Shown here piece by piece: positions 1-8,780 of a stretch of 33,372 nt of DNA. The position numbers and the translations under genes are program-made. Location of the stretch: assembly GCA_007095845.1 (NCBI GenBank), contig SFBI01000123.1, positions 1-33,372 on the forward strand, given 5' to 3'. Below the pieces are notes generated by a model that was given only the letters and a program-made list of their open reading frames with translations, was not told the DNA's origin and ran no database searches. Every line of letters starts with the position of its first letter. The stretch's first letter is position 1. This DNA is from Microcystis aeruginosa Ma_MB_S_20031200_S102 (lineage in GTDB: Bacteria; Cyanobacteriota; Cyanobacteriia; Cyanobacteriales; Microcystaceae).

Positions 1-130
1 CTATCTTTTGATATTAATTTATTTGTGCCTTAAGTCCTTTCCTGTATGAATTTCAGCTACTTTTGAGCGTAGTTGCTCTCATCGAATTTTATTTTAAGTT
101 AATTATTTGCATAACAATTTCCGAAGAGCC
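1..130. mobile_element. terminal segment of an unidentified mobile element
   Basis: Positions 25-130 match the reverse complement of 33257-33362 over 106 nt without gaps, at roughly 85-90% identity. Two near-identical segments in inverted orientation 33 kb apart are best explained as two copies of one dispersed element. The outer end is the decamer CCGAAGAGCC at 121-130; at the other copy it reads GGCTCTTCGG. The copy at the right interrupts a kinase gene exactly at that decamer, which supports it as the true element boundary. No transposase reading frame is visible in the part present. The family (IS or MITE) cannot be named from this. Confidence 0.6.
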
Positions 131-301
131 GAATACATTTTGCCCACCAAACCTGAGAGAGCGGACTGTTGGAAAAATTAGGCAGGAAGTCTAGGTTGAT
201 CTAATGGTCACGAGGATATATAACCACTGATTCCGAGCCGATAATGATACACTAGGCATGATTTAACTAAAAACCTCGATCGCAAAAGGAAATAAATATC
301 G

Positions 302-1465
302 ATGAAAGCCATGATTTTGGCGGCAGGCAAAGGAACTCGCGTGCGTCCGATTACCCATACGATTCCCAAACCCCTGATCCCGATTTTACAAAAGCCGGTG
401 ATGGAGTTTTTGTTGGAACTGTTGCGACAGCATGGCTTTGATCAGATCATGGTGAATGTCAGTCATTTAGCCGAAGAAATTGAGAGTTATTTCCGCGATG
501 GTCAGCGTTTTGGTGTGCATATCGGCTATTCTTTTGAAGGTAGAATCGAAGAGGGCGAGTTAATCGGTGATGCCCTAGGGTCGGCGGGCGGTTTACGACG
601 AATTCAAGATTTTAATCCTTTTTTTGACGATACTTTTGTGGTTCTCTGTGGTGATGCGCTGATTGATCTAGATTTAACCGCAGCCGTTAAATGGCATCGA
701 GAAAAGGGAGCGATCGCCACCATTATCACCAAAACCGTCCCCAGAGAGGAAGTATCTAGTTACGGGGTGGTAGTTAGCGACGAGGAGGGAAGGATTCTCA
801 GTTTCCAAGAAAAACCCGCCATCGATGAAGCTTTGAGTACCTGCATTAACACGGGTATCTATATTTTTGAACCAGAAATCATTGATTTTATTCCCCCTAA
901 TAGTAAATACGACATCGGGGGCGAGTTATTCCCTCAATTAGTCGCTAAAGGTGCGCCTTTCTACGCTTTAAACATGGATTTTGAATGGGTGGATATTGGT
1001 AAAGTCCCCGACTACTGGCAGGCAATTCGTGGGGTGTTATCCCGAAAAATTAAAAATGTTGCTATCCCCGGCATCGAAGTTAAACCGGGCATCTACACGG
1101 GCTTAAATGTGGGGGTAAACTGGGATCGAGTCGATATCACCGGACCTGTGTATATCGGGGCAATGACGCGCATTGAAGACGGGGCGAAAATTGTCGGTCC
1201 GAGTATGATTGGCCCGAATTGTTGGATTTGTGGCGGCGCAACAGTGGATAATAGCGTTATTTTTGAATATTCTCGCCTCGGTTCAGGGGCCCGTTTGGTG
1301 GATAAGTTGGTCTTTGGGCGCTACTGTGTTGATAAAACCGGCGCGGCGATCGATGTAGAAGCAGCCGCCTTGGATTGGTTGATTACCGATACCCGCAAGG
1401 TTCTCCCAGAATTTGATCACCCTAAACATCAGGCAATTCGTTCTTTATTTAATCAAGGAAAATAG
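302..1465 (+). CDS. nucleotidyltransferase (sugar-nucleotide pyrophosphorylase, mannose-1-phosphate guanylyltransferase type)
   Basis: This 387-residue protein should transfer a nucleotide to a sugar 1-phosphate, making an activated sugar for polysaccharide or glycoconjugate synthesis in the cytosol. The N-terminus carries the NTP-binding signature MILAAGKGTRVRP (residues 4-16) followed by KPLIPILQKP, and the catalytic-domain Asp lies in VLCGDALIDLD near residue 115-123. The C-terminal third (about 250-345) has short Gly/Ile-rich repeats (GPVYIGAMTRIEDGAKIVGP, then GPNCWICGGATVDNSV) typical of a left-handed beta-helix. The start is supported by the purine-rich AAAAGGAAATAAAT just upstream. 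Length is normal for GDP-mannose pyrophosphorylase-like proteins. The exact sugar and nucleotide cannot be read from sequence. It is followed at 113 nt by an LpxB-related gene on the same strand. Confidence 0.85.
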   Translation: MKAMILAAGKGTRVRPITHTIPKPLIPILQKPVMEFLLELLRQHGFDQIMVNVSHLAEEIESYFRDGQRFGVHIGYSFEGRIEEGELIGDALGSAGGLRRIQDFNPFFDDTFVVLCGDALIDLDLTAAVKWHREKGAIATIITKTVPREEVSSYGVVVSDEEGRILSFQEKPAIDEALSTCINTGIYIFEPEIIDFIPPNSKYDIGGELFPQLVAKGAPFYALNMDFEWVDIGKVPDYWQAIRGVLSRKIKNVAIPGIEVKPGIYTGLNVGVNWDRVDITGPVYIGAMTRIEDGAKIVGPSMIGPNCWICGGATVDNSVIFEYSRLGSGARLVDKLVFGRYCVDKTGAAIDVEAAALDWLITDTRKVLPEFDHPKHQAIRSLFNQGK

Positions 1466-1578
1466 GGAGATGGGGAAATGGGGAGATAGGGAAATGGGGA
1501 GGTGGGGAAATTTGAATTAATACCCTAACACCCTAACACCCCAACCCCTTTTTTACTTTTTACTTTTTACTTAACACC
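1466..1578. repeat. low-complexity purine-rich repeat followed by pyrimidine-rich runs
   Basis: The spacer is built from near-repeats of GGGGAGAT and GGGGAAAT (about 1466-1510), then TACCCTAACACCCTAACACCCC, then TTTTTACTTTTTACTTTTTAC just before the next start codon. Slippage-prone filler of this kind is common between cyanobacterial genes. No terminator or gene is visible. Confidence 0.7.
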
Positions 1579-2817
1579 ATGTTTGATTCTCCTGTTGATC
1601 TTCTTATTCTCTCCAATGGTCCCGGAGAAATATCCACATGGGTGTGTCCAGTTGTCAAGAGATTGCGACAAAACTTAACAGAAGATCGATCGCGGTTGCG
1701 GATTTCGGTGATTCTTTCCCCTTGTACTCATTCTATGGGGGCGGAAACGGAAGTAGTTAGGAAATATCCGGAGGTTGATCGAGTCCAGTCGCCAGAAAAC
1801 TTCTTTAATTTTCTTTTCTGGGGAAAAACCGCCGATAATTGGGATTGGCACCCCAAGGGCATCGTTTTATTTTTAGGGGGCGATCAATTTTTTGCCCTCA
1901 CCATCGGTAAACGTTTGGGTTATCGCACCGTTATCTATGCGGAGTGGGAAGCGCGTTGGTATCGGGGGATTGATCGCTTTGCTGTGATGAATACAAGTGT
2001 ATTAAATAACATTCCCCAACAATATCAGCATAAATTTACTGTTATCGGCGATTTAATGGTGGATTTGCCCAATTCTATCACCCCTGATGATGCTACCTTA
2101 ATTGCACTCCTCCCCGGTTCCAAACCCTCGAAATTAGCCCAAGGTGTACCCCTAACCCTAGCCATTGCTGAAAAGATACACGCGCAGGATACCCAGACTA
2201 AATTCTTAATTCCCGTCGCTCCTACCCTAAATTTAGCTTATTTGGCGAAATTTGCTGATCCTAGCTATAATCCGATGATCACTAAAACTGGTTGGAGTGC
2301 TGCCCAATTAAAAAACGGTGAAAAACCCTATCTAGAAACAGCTAAAGGGGTAAAAGTTGACCTAATTACCGATTTTCCCGCTCATAACCAGCTTTCTCGC
2401 TGTCATTTAGCTTTAACGACGGTGGGTGCTAATACTGCCGAATTAGGGGCGCTGGCAATCCCGATGATTATTTTACTACCGACTCAGCAACTAGATGCGA
2501 TGAGAACTTGGGACGGTTTACCCGGTTTATTAGCCCAACTGCCCGGGGTGGGTTCTTTATTTGCTAAGATAATTAACCTCTATATGTTACGGAAAAAGCG
2601 TTTATATGCTTGGCCAAATATTTGGGCCAGTGCCGAAATTGTTCCAGAATTATTAGGGGAATTACAACCAGAGGAAGTGGCAAATATAGCTATATCTTGG
2701 TTAGAAAATCCCGAACAATTAGAGGCTATCCGGCAAAAATTGCGGGCAGTGCGCGGCCAAGCAGGAGCAGTGGATAAGTTAGTATCTATTATTGCCGAAC
2801 AATTGTCTAGTTTCTAA
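1579..2817 (+). CDS. lipid-A-disaccharide synthase-related protein (GT-B-like)
   Basis: This 412-residue protein resembles LpxB in its N-terminal motif (LLILSNGPGEISTWVCPVVKRL, about 8-29, compared with the SGEASGD region of LpxB) and in its C-terminal sugar-nucleotide half (LIALLPGSKPSKLAQGVPLT at about 174-193, then LALTTVGANTAELGALAIPM at about 277-296). The second motif is the donor-binding region of LpxB and MurG folds. The family is conserved in cyanobacteria as an LpxB-related protein distinct from true LpxB; its substrate is not established as far as I know. It converges on dnaG with only 12 nt between the stop codons. The upstream neighbour makes activated sugars, so a glycosyl-transfer role is plausible but inferred. 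Confidence 0.75.
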   Translation: MFDSPVDLLILSNGPGEISTWVCPVVKRLRQNLTEDRSRLRISVILSPCTHSMGAETEVVRKYPEVDRVQSPENFFNFLFWGKTADNWDWHPKGIVLFLGGDQFFALTIGKRLGYRTVIYAEWEARWYRGIDRFAVMNTSVLNNIPQQYQHKFTVIGDLMVDLPNSITPDDATLIALLPGSKPSKLAQGVPLTLAIAEKIHAQDTQTKFLIPVAPTLNLAYLAKFADPSYNPMITKTGWSAAQLKNGEKPYLETAKGVKVDLITDFPAHNQLSRCHLALTTVGANTAELGALAIPMIILLPTQQLDAMRTWDGLPGLLAQLPGVGSLFAKIINLYMLRKKRLYAWPNIWASAEIVPELLGELQPEEVANIAISWLENPEQLEAIRQKLRAVRGQAGAVDKLVSIIAEQLSSF

Positions 2818-2829
2818 TCAATTAGAGAA

Positions 2830-4734
2830 TTAAGCTTGTTGGTAGTGAGGATCAAGGGCTGTTAGTTTCTGAGAAGTTTGATAGAATTCCTGCTGATAAA
2901 ATTCCCGTTGATTGCTGTCGAGGGAATTAATTAATTGTTCTTGACAGTAGCGACGATATTCCATTAAACTAATTTTTTCCATAGCTATAATAGCATCTTT
3001 AATTTGTTCTTCTGGTTGCAAAATTTCCTGACTGGTATGTTCATTTAAGTGAAATAAAGAATTAAAATCACGATTTTTGTCTGTAGTTATCATCAATAAA
3101 TGATTCTGTAAAGCTGACATCAAATCTCTTGGTTTAGTAATTTGGTTTTCTAACTCTAGAATTACTTGCCATAACCAACGATAATCAGGGACATTAAAAA
3201 TTAAATCTTTTTCATCCAAAAGTTCACAAATGAGCCTCCGATATTCGGGAGAATGGAGATAGATTAATAATAATAACCATTCGGCTTTTTCTGTGCCATT
3301 TTTTTCGGATTTATCTAAGATATTTTTCCTCTTAATTGCTGGAGATTTTCCTTGTGGTTTATTAACCTGTTTAGAGAGATTTTTTAAAATATAAGGCAAA
3401 CGAGTAGCATCTTTTTGAGCCAAAATTTCAGCACAATAATCTAGATAAAAAGTGCGTTGATTGCCATCGATTAACTTTTGCAGTAAACTTACCATACTAC
3501 TGGCTACTTGTTGAAAGTGTAGTCCCTGTTTTAAGTCTTTATTAACCAACATTTGCGAGATTTGCCAATCAATCCAAAAAGGAGATTTTTCGATTAATTC
3601 TTGATAAATACTGGCGATGAGATTGTCGAATCCGTTAACCCCGTTAGTACGAGATTTAAGAAATTCATCGGCATCTTTACCATCGGGAAGATTGAGGATT
3701 TTTAGGTTAACTTGTCCTGAATAAACTAGGGAGTTAATTTCCTCGATTGCCCTTTGTGTCGCCTTAATTCCCGCTTGATCAGCATCAAAATTAAAGATTA
3801 TTTGTTTACTTTCACTGTAGCGCAAAAGTAGCTTAATTTGCTCTTGACTTAAAGCTGTTCCTAAACAGGCAACCACATTAGTAATACCGGCAGCATGGAG
3901 AGCGATTGCATCAAAATAACCCTCGACAACTATTGCTAAATCTTGCTGAATAATTGCCTGTTTAGCTCGATCAAGAGCAAAGAGAGTTTTTCCTTTTTCA
4001 AATAGAGGAGTATCGGGAGAATTTAGATACTTTGGTTGTTGATTAGCTAAAGTGCGACCACCAAAAGCGATCGCACGTCCTTGACTATCAAAAATAGGAA
4101 TCATTAAACGATCTCGAAATTGATCGTAATAACCACTACCATTTTGACGTGCTTTAATTAATCCTGCTTGTTCTACTAAAGCCACAGGATAGCGCTTTTG
4201 CTCCACCAAATAACGATAGAGCGTTTCCCAACCCTCTGGAGAATATCCCAGTTGAAAAGTTGTGATAGTTTCTGCGGTTAATTGTCGTTGTACCTTGAGA
4301 TAATCTAACGCTTTTTCTCCTTGGGGTTGACTAAGAGCGTGTTGGTAAAAACTCACCGTCACGGCCATTATTTCGTATAATTGTTCCTTGAGGGATAATT
4401 TCTGTTCTAATTCCTGACGCTGTTCTGCTGCCAGAGTTTTAATCGGGATTTGATATCTTCTAGCGAGATCGAAAACCACTTCACCAAAAGATTGTTTTCC
4501 CACTTCCATAAGAAATTTAATTCCGTTTCCCCCCGCACCACAGCCAAAACAGTAATACATTTGTTTGGCAGGACTAACCGTAAAACTAGGGGATTTTTCC
4601 TCATGAAAAGGACATAAACCGACGTATTCCCGTCCTCTTTTTTTTAAGACAACTCTCTCCGAAATTAAATCCACAATATCAATTCTTTGTTTAACTTCTT
4701 CGATCGTATCTGGATGTAGTCGCGGTGTATCCAT
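2830..4734 (-). CDS. dnaG: DNA primase
   Basis: DnaG makes the RNA primers for chromosome replication. The N-terminal zinc-ribbon is complete (C41, H44, C62, C65 in CPFHEEKSPSF and YYCFGCGAGG). The catalytic core contains FGGRTL, KYLNSPDTPLFEKGKTLFAL, and the TOPRIM motifs VVEGYFDAIALHAAG (Glu for metal binding) and NFDADQAGIKA (DxD). The remaining C-terminal part (about residues 450-634) is divergent, as usual for the helicase-interacting domain. The length of 634 aa is typical. A methionine start at 4734 places the zinc finger correctly near the N-terminus. The upstream spacer to pabC (about 180 nt) has heptamer-type TTATCAG repeats. Confidence 0.97.
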   Translation of the reverse strand: MDTPRLHPDTIEEVKQRIDIVDLISERVVLKKRGREYVGLCPFHEEKSPSFTVSPAKQMYYCFGCGAGGNGIKFLMEVGKQSFGEVVFDLARRYQIPIKTLAAEQRQELEQKLSLKEQLYEIMAVTVSFYQHALSQPQGEKALDYLKVQRQLTAETITTFQLGYSPEGWETLYRYLVEQKRYPVALVEQAGLIKARQNGSGYYDQFRDRLMIPIFDSQGRAIAFGGRTLANQQPKYLNSPDTPLFEKGKTLFALDRAKQAIIQQDLAIVVEGYFDAIALHAAGITNVVACLGTALSQEQIKLLLRYSESKQIIFNFDADQAGIKATQRAIEEINSLVYSGQVNLKILNLPDGKDADEFLKSRTNGVNGFDNLIASIYQELIEKSPFWIDWQISQMLVNKDLKQGLHFQQVASSMVSLLQKLIDGNQRTFYLDYCAEILAQKDATRLPYILKNLSKQVNKPQGKSPAIKRKNILDKSEKNGTEKAEWLLLLIYLHSPEYRRLICELLDEKDLIFNVPDYRWLWQVILELENQITKPRDLMSALQNHLLMITTDKNRDFNSLFHLNEHTSQEILQPEEQIKDAIIAMEKISLMEYRRYCQEQLINSLDSNQREFYQQEFYQTSQKLTALDPHYQQA

Positions 4735-4736
4735 AA

Positions 4737-4916
4737 TTAGTTATCAGTTATCAGGAGATTATTTTTGTTTATTCTCCCACACTCTTAAAATATGTGAGTA
4801 ATCACCACAGAAGTGATAGAATCAAAATAGAGGTGTGCTTTTGAGCTTAGTAGTTGTTTTTCATTCCTTGACTCCTGACTGCTGATAGCTGACGGCTAAA
4901 ATAACTGATAACTGGA
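4737..4916. repeat. divergent intergenic region with TTATCAG-type heptamer repeats
   Basis: The gap between the divergent dnaG and pabC genes must hold both promoters. It contains TTAGTTATCAGTTATCAGG at its left end and TGATAGCTGACGGCTAAAA with ATAACTGATAACTGG at its right end. These relate to the heptanucleotide short tandem repeats seen again at 8781-8822, 9006-9043 and 21515-21541. No promoter could be assigned with confidence. Confidence 0.5.
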
Positions 4917-4918
4917 TC

Positions 4919-5728
4919 ATGTATTGGTATAATGGCGAATTAATCGAGGATGAGCGAATCAGTCTGGGGATTGATGATATCGGGCTGCTTTATGGAGCGA
5001 CAATATTTACTACCCTGCGTGTCTATCAACACAGCTTAGATCATCCCCTGACCCATTGGCAAGAACATCTCAAACGTCTCCACTCTAGTTTACAAGTTTT
5101 CCAATGGACCGATCCCGATTGGCAGCGAATTCGTCAAGGATGCGAGGAGTTATCCCTATTCTATCCTGTCCTGAGAATCACAATTTTTCCCGATGGCAGG
5201 GAGTGGATTAAAGGCAGATTTCTCCCCGAAGATTTAAACCTAAGACAAGAGCGGGGAATTATTGGGTGGGTAGTGGATAATCCCACTTGGCAACGCGTTT
5301 TAGGAGAGCATAAAACTGGTAATTATTTAACCCCTTGGTTAGCGTCACAAACTGCTCAAAAAAAAGGAGCAAAAGAAGCGATATTAGTCGATCGAGTCGG
5401 TAATTGGTTAGAAACTAGCACCGGCAATTTATGGGGATGGAAAGATAATTGCTGGTACAGTCCCCTGCTTACTGCTGATATTTTACCCGGAATCGGGCGC
5501 TCGGCTTTGATCGGCTGGTTAAAAAAACAAAATATTTCCCTAGAAGAAAATCTCTGGACTCCTGAATTTGTCGAAACTTTACAAGCGATCGCCTATAATA
5601 ATTCCGTGGTGGAAATTATCCCTTTTAATTCTATTCTTGGATGGAATCTAGAGATAAATACAGCTATTTATAGAGAAATTTTACCAGATTTACAGCAATA
5701 TTTTTCCAGTCAACTAGAGAATAAATAA
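4919..5728 (+). CDS. pabC: class IV PLP aminotransferase, probable 4-amino-4-deoxychorismate lyase
   Basis: This 269-residue protein belongs to the fold-type IV PLP enzymes (PabC, IlvE, D-amino acid aminotransferase). It starts MYWYNGELIEDERISLGIDD, with the class hallmark LLYGATIFTTLRVY. The Lys in HKTGNYLTPWLASQ (about residue 135) is the expected PLP Schiff-base lysine. The stretch EAILVDRVGNWLETSTGNLW matches the family pattern around the cofactor phosphate, and DILPGIGRSALIGWL is the GITR-like motif. The length favours PabC, which releases pyruvate from aminodeoxychorismate to give p-aminobenzoate for folate, over branched-chain aminotransferase; a true IlvE is present elsewhere in the window. 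A D-amino acid aminotransferase cannot be excluded. Confidence 0.75.
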   Translation: MYWYNGELIEDERISLGIDDIGLLYGATIFTTLRVYQHSLDHPLTHWQEHLKRLHSSLQVFQWTDPDWQRIRQGCEELSLFYPVLRITIFPDGREWIKGRFLPEDLNLRQERGIIGWVVDNPTWQRVLGEHKTGNYLTPWLASQTAQKKGAKEAILVDRVGNWLETSTGNLWGWKDNCWYSPLLTADILPGIGRSALIGWLKKQNISLEENLWTPEFVETLQAIAYNNSVVEIIPFNSILGWNLEINTAIYREILPDLQQYFSSQLENK

Positions 5729-5755
5729 GGGTGTGTACTAGAGGCTAACACACCC
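5729..5755. terminator. hairpin between convergent pabC and ssb
   Basis: GGGTGTGT (5729-5736) and ACACACCC (5748-5755) form a perfect 8-bp stem with an 11-nt loop, starting right after the pabC stop codon. It lies between two convergent stops, so it may end transcripts from both sides. Only short A/T stretches flank it, so it is not a textbook intrinsic terminator. Confidence 0.5.
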
Positions 5756-5783
5756 AAAATCGGGAAATAATACCGCTCAAGCT

Positions 5784-6134
5784 TTAAAATTCTCGCTCGG
5801 AATTAGCCTCACTATCGCGTTTAGAACCGAGTAAATCTAATTGATCAACTAGAATCACCGGTTTAGAGCGAGCTAATCCCGTGTTTTTATCATTCCAAGT
5901 ATCCATTTTTAAAGACCCTTTAACCCCGATTAAACCGCCTTTTTTCACATAATTAGCGGCCACTTCCGCCGTTTTGCCCCAAATTTCCAGATCGAACCAA
6001 TCCGGCTGATCGCTATTTTTCGAGCGACGATTAACCGCTAAAGTTAAAGTACATAAAACCTTACCCGACTCGAAATACTTGGTTTCTGGGTCTCTCCCCG
6101 CTCGTCCCACCAAATGAACCAGATTTACACTCAT
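5784..6134 (-). CDS. ssb: single-stranded DNA-binding protein
   Basis: This 116-residue protein is a single OB-fold SSB that coats single-stranded DNA in replication and repair. It shows the start MSVNLVHLVGRAGRDPETKY, the core LAVNRR..DQPDWFDLEIWGKTAEVAANYVKKGGLIGVKGSL and KPVILVDQLDLLGSK. The C-terminus ends SEREF; the usual acidic DDDIPF protein-interaction tip is replaced by a shorter, less acidic version that keeps the terminal Phe. The size fits short cyanobacterial SSBs. A GAGG ribosome-binding site lies about 10 nt upstream of the ATG on the minus strand. It faces mreB divergently. Confidence 0.93.
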   Translation of the reverse strand: MSVNLVHLVGRAGRDPETKYFESGKVLCTLTLAVNRRSKNSDQPDWFDLEIWGKTAEVAANYVKKGGLIGVKGSLKMDTWNDKNTGLARSKPVILVDQLDLLGSKRDSEANSEREF

Positions 6135-6359
6135 GGTCTTAAATCCTCAATTTAGTACAATAGTATGTTCATTTTAGCCCGAAACCTTAGCCTTGACCGG
6201 TGGCTAGGGAGAAAATTAGGGCAAGACCTGGGTAAATCTGGAGAGAAAGAAGCGATAATTAACTAGACTTGAGACACAAAACCTAATAAAATCCAAGTCG
6301 ATTCGATCGAAAGTCTAGCTATAGCAACGTTTTATTGATCAGAACAGGAGTGAAAACAA

Positions 6360-7400
6360 GTGGCGGGTTTTTTTAGAAGACTAGGCTTATCAAGGGACAT
6401 AGGTATAGACTTGGGGACAGCAAACACCCTCGTTTATGTATCAGGGAAAGGCATCGTTTTAGAGGAACCATCGGTAGTGGCGATCGATCAAGATCGTAAC
6501 CCGGTCGCTGTCGGGGAGGAGGCCAAAAAAATGCTCGGTCGCACTCCGGGCCATGTCACCGCTATGCGACCCCTGCGCGATGGGGTAATCGCCGATTTTT
6601 ACAGTTGCGAGATCATGTTAGCGGAATTCATCAAACGAGCGCTCGATGGCACGATTGGCAATCCCCGCATGGTAATCGGTGTTCCTAGTGGGATTACTGG
6701 AGTAGAAAGACGCGCAGTGGTGGATGCGGCCAAAAATGCCGGCTCGCGAGAAGTGGGGTTAATTGATGAACCGATTGCGGCAGCCTTGGGTGCTGGTTTA
6801 CCCGTCTCGGAAGCGACGGGAAATATGATCATCGATATCGGTGGTGGCACCACGGAAGTGGCGATTCTCAGTCTTGATGGGACCGTGATTAGCGAATCGG
6901 TGCGCGTCGCTGGGGATGAACTAACGGACTCAATTATCGCCTATCTAAAAAAAGTCCATAACCTGATTATCGGGGAACGTACAGCCGAAGATATTAAAAT
7001 TCGCCTTGGTTCAGCTTATCCCTCCCCCGAAGATGAATTTCCTCCTCTGGAAGTGCGGGGATTGCATCTCATGTCCGGTTTACCCCGCACCGTGACGATC
7101 AAAGCGGAAGAAGTGCGGGAAAGTATGGATGAACCACTTTCCGTGATCGTTGATGCGATCAAACGTACCCTAGAAAAAACTCCCCCCGAATTAGCGGCCG
7201 ATATTATCGATCGCGGGATCATGTTAGCGGGAGGGGGTGCTTTATTACGGGGACTCGATCGCCTAGTCAGTCACGAAACCGGTATCGTTACCCATGTCGC
7301 TGAAGATCCCCTGCGCTGTGTGGTCAAAGGTACGGGAGAAGTGTTAAAAAATCAGAAACTCTTTGAGCGGATCGTTAATGAAACAACTCGCAATGTCTAA
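6360..7400 (+). CDS. mreB: rod shape-determining protein MreB
   Basis: MreB is the bacterial actin that polymerises along the inner membrane and guides peptidoglycan synthesis. The 346 residues show the actin-fold phosphate-1 motif DIGIDLGTANTLVYV (about 14-28), the phosphate-2 region NMIIDIGGGTTEVAILSL and the adenosine motif IMLAGGGALLRGLD. The start is GTG at 6360, preceded by AACAGGAG about 10 nt upstream; it gives the canonical short MreB N-terminus. It is first in the mreBCD order, with mreC 73 nt downstream. A coccoid host still uses this block for wall synthesis and shape control. Confidence 0.97.
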   Translation: MAGFFRRLGLSRDIGIDLGTANTLVYVSGKGIVLEEPSVVAIDQDRNPVAVGEEAKKMLGRTPGHVTAMRPLRDGVIADFYSCEIMLAEFIKRALDGTIGNPRMVIGVPSGITGVERRAVVDAAKNAGSREVGLIDEPIAAALGAGLPVSEATGNMIIDIGGGTTEVAILSLDGTVISESVRVAGDELTDSIIAYLKKVHNLIIGERTAEDIKIRLGSAYPSPEDEFPPLEVRGLHLMSGLPRTVTIKAEEVRESMDEPLSVIVDAIKRTLEKTPPELAADIIDRGIMLAGGGALLRGLDRLVSHETGIVTHVAEDPLRCVVKGTGEVLKNQKLFERIVNETTRNV

Positions 7401-7473
7401 AGGTCACTAGGATCGGTTAGCGGCAAAACACACGGATTCTCACTCTACACAGTCAAGAGGTTTTTAATCGCTC

Positions 7474-8223
7474 ATGTATTCAGCACGACGAAAATGGACA
7501 CAGCAGGGATGGCGACTTTTTCTGCTCGCTGCCGCTTTGGGGGTAGCTTGGTACATTCGCACCTATCAAAGTGGGGCGATTTTAGAATTGTATGGTTTAT
7601 TAACTCGTCCTTTTCAGGGAGAGGAAACTAATCTGCAAGAGCAACTTCTGGCCGATCAACGGGTGCGAGAATTACAAAATCGTTTAAGTGAAGTCGAATA
7701 TCAAAATCAACAATTAAAAAAACAGCTTGGTTATTATCAAACCCAGAAAAAACCCCTGATTTCTGCCCCAATTATTGGCCGCAGCGCCGATGATTGGTGG
7801 CAACAGGTAATTATCGGTCGGGGTAGCGCCGATGGTGTGCCAGTGGGTGCTTCGGTGACGGGAATTGGTGGTTTAGTGGGACGGATTACGGAAGTTACTC
7901 CTCACACCAGCAAAGTTTTATTGATCAGTAATTCCCAAAGTCGCATCGGAGCAACGGTGAATCGCAGTCGGGCCATGGGTTTAATTCAAGGTCAGGATTC
8001 CCAAGTCGCCACCCTGCGCTTTTTTGAAAAAGCTCCCGATGTCAAACCGGGAGACGTGGTGACAACTTCGGCTTTTAGTAGTCTTTTTTCGCCGGGGTTG
8101 CCCATCGGTCGCATAATTTCCCTTAATTTACAGGAAAATCCCGCCCCTACCGCCAAAATTGAATTTACTGCCACCGTGGACAATCTCGAATGGGTGTTCG
8201 TTCACCCGCAACCCCAGCAGTGA
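7474..8223 (+). CDS. mreC: rod shape-determining protein MreC
   Basis: MreC links cytoplasmic MreB to the wall-synthesis enzymes outside the membrane. The 249-residue protein has a short basic N-terminus (YSARRKWTQQ), one membrane segment (about 14-28, LFLLAAALGVAWYI), a coiled-coil stretch (about 52-90, rich in Q, E and L) and a periplasmic beta domain with APIIGRSADDWWQQVIIGRG, GVPVGASVTGIGGLVGRITE and LISNSQSRIGA, all typical of the family. The stop is 11 nt before the mreD start, so the two are almost certainly co-transcribed. Confidence 0.95.
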   Translation: MYSARRKWTQQGWRLFLLAAALGVAWYIRTYQSGAILELYGLLTRPFQGEETNLQEQLLADQRVRELQNRLSEVEYQNQQLKKQLGYYQTQKKPLISAPIIGRSADDWWQQVIIGRGSADGVPVGASVTGIGGLVGRITEVTPHTSKVLLISNSQSRIGATVNRSRAMGLIQGQDSQVATLRFFEKAPDVKPGDVVTTSAFSSLFSPGLPIGRIISLNLQENPAPTAKIEFTATVDNLEWVFVHPQPQQ

Positions 8224-8234
8224 GAGGGGGAATT

Positions 8235-8771
8235 ATGCTGAAATTAAGCCGTTTATCAGCCCGTTCTCGTTTTATCCTGAATATTTTAGTCACTATCGCT
8301 TCGCTGCTTCTGTGTACCTTTCTTTCCTTAATGCGGCTACCCGGGATGGAGATTTTAGGCATCGCTCCCAACTGGTTACTGATTTGGTTGGTTAGTTGGA
8401 GTCTCAATCGCTCTTGTCTCGATAGTGTGGTGGCCGGATTAGCGATCGGCGCTATTCAAGATAGTTTAACCTCTAATTATCCTTCTCATATCATGGTTTT
8501 TGGTCTGATCGGTTTCCTCACTTCCCGTTTACACCGACAACGTTATGTTAAAGAAGAATTGATCGCCGTGGTCTTAATTGTCTTTGCTATGACTTTAATC
8601 TCTGATGGTGCGATCGCTTTTCAATACTATCTACAAGGAGGCAAAAATCTCGCTGATCTTTGGTTCGATTATCAACGCATTGGCCTCACTTCTGCTCTGC
8701 TTAGTAGTCTCTGGACTCCCCTCGTCTATTACCCTCTCCAGCAATGGTGGCGACAATTTAGCGATCTTTAA
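8235..8771 (+). CDS. mreD: rod shape-determining protein MreD
   Basis: MreD is an integral membrane partner of MreC in the elongasome. The ATG at 8235 (MLKLSRLSARSRF) is chosen over a longer in-frame GTG at 8190 inside mreC because GAGAGGGGG lies 5-12 nt upstream of it; this gives 178 residues. About five hydrophobic segments are visible: LNILVTIASLLLCTFLSL, APNWLLIWLVSWSL, SVVAGLAIGAIQ, HIMVFGLIGFL and ELIAVVLIVFAMTLIS. Sequence conservation in this family is low, so the call rests on topology and on its position directly behind mreBC. Confidence 0.88.
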   Translation: MLKLSRLSARSRFILNILVTIASLLLCTFLSLMRLPGMEILGIAPNWLLIWLVSWSLNRSCLDSVVAGLAIGAIQDSLTSNYPSHIMVFGLIGFLTSRLHRQRYVKEELIAVVLIVFAMTLISDGAIAFQYYLQGGKNLADLWFDYQRIGLTSALLSSLWTPLVYYPLQQWWRQFSDL

Positions 8772-8780
8772 AGAGTCAGC

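Noticed and set aside
7897-7907. ACTCCTCACAC, the core motif of the cyanobacterial sRNA Yfr1
   Set aside because: It lies inside the mreC coding sequence in a conserved protein stretch (TPHTSKVLLI), without the flanking hairpins of Yfr1. Chance match.
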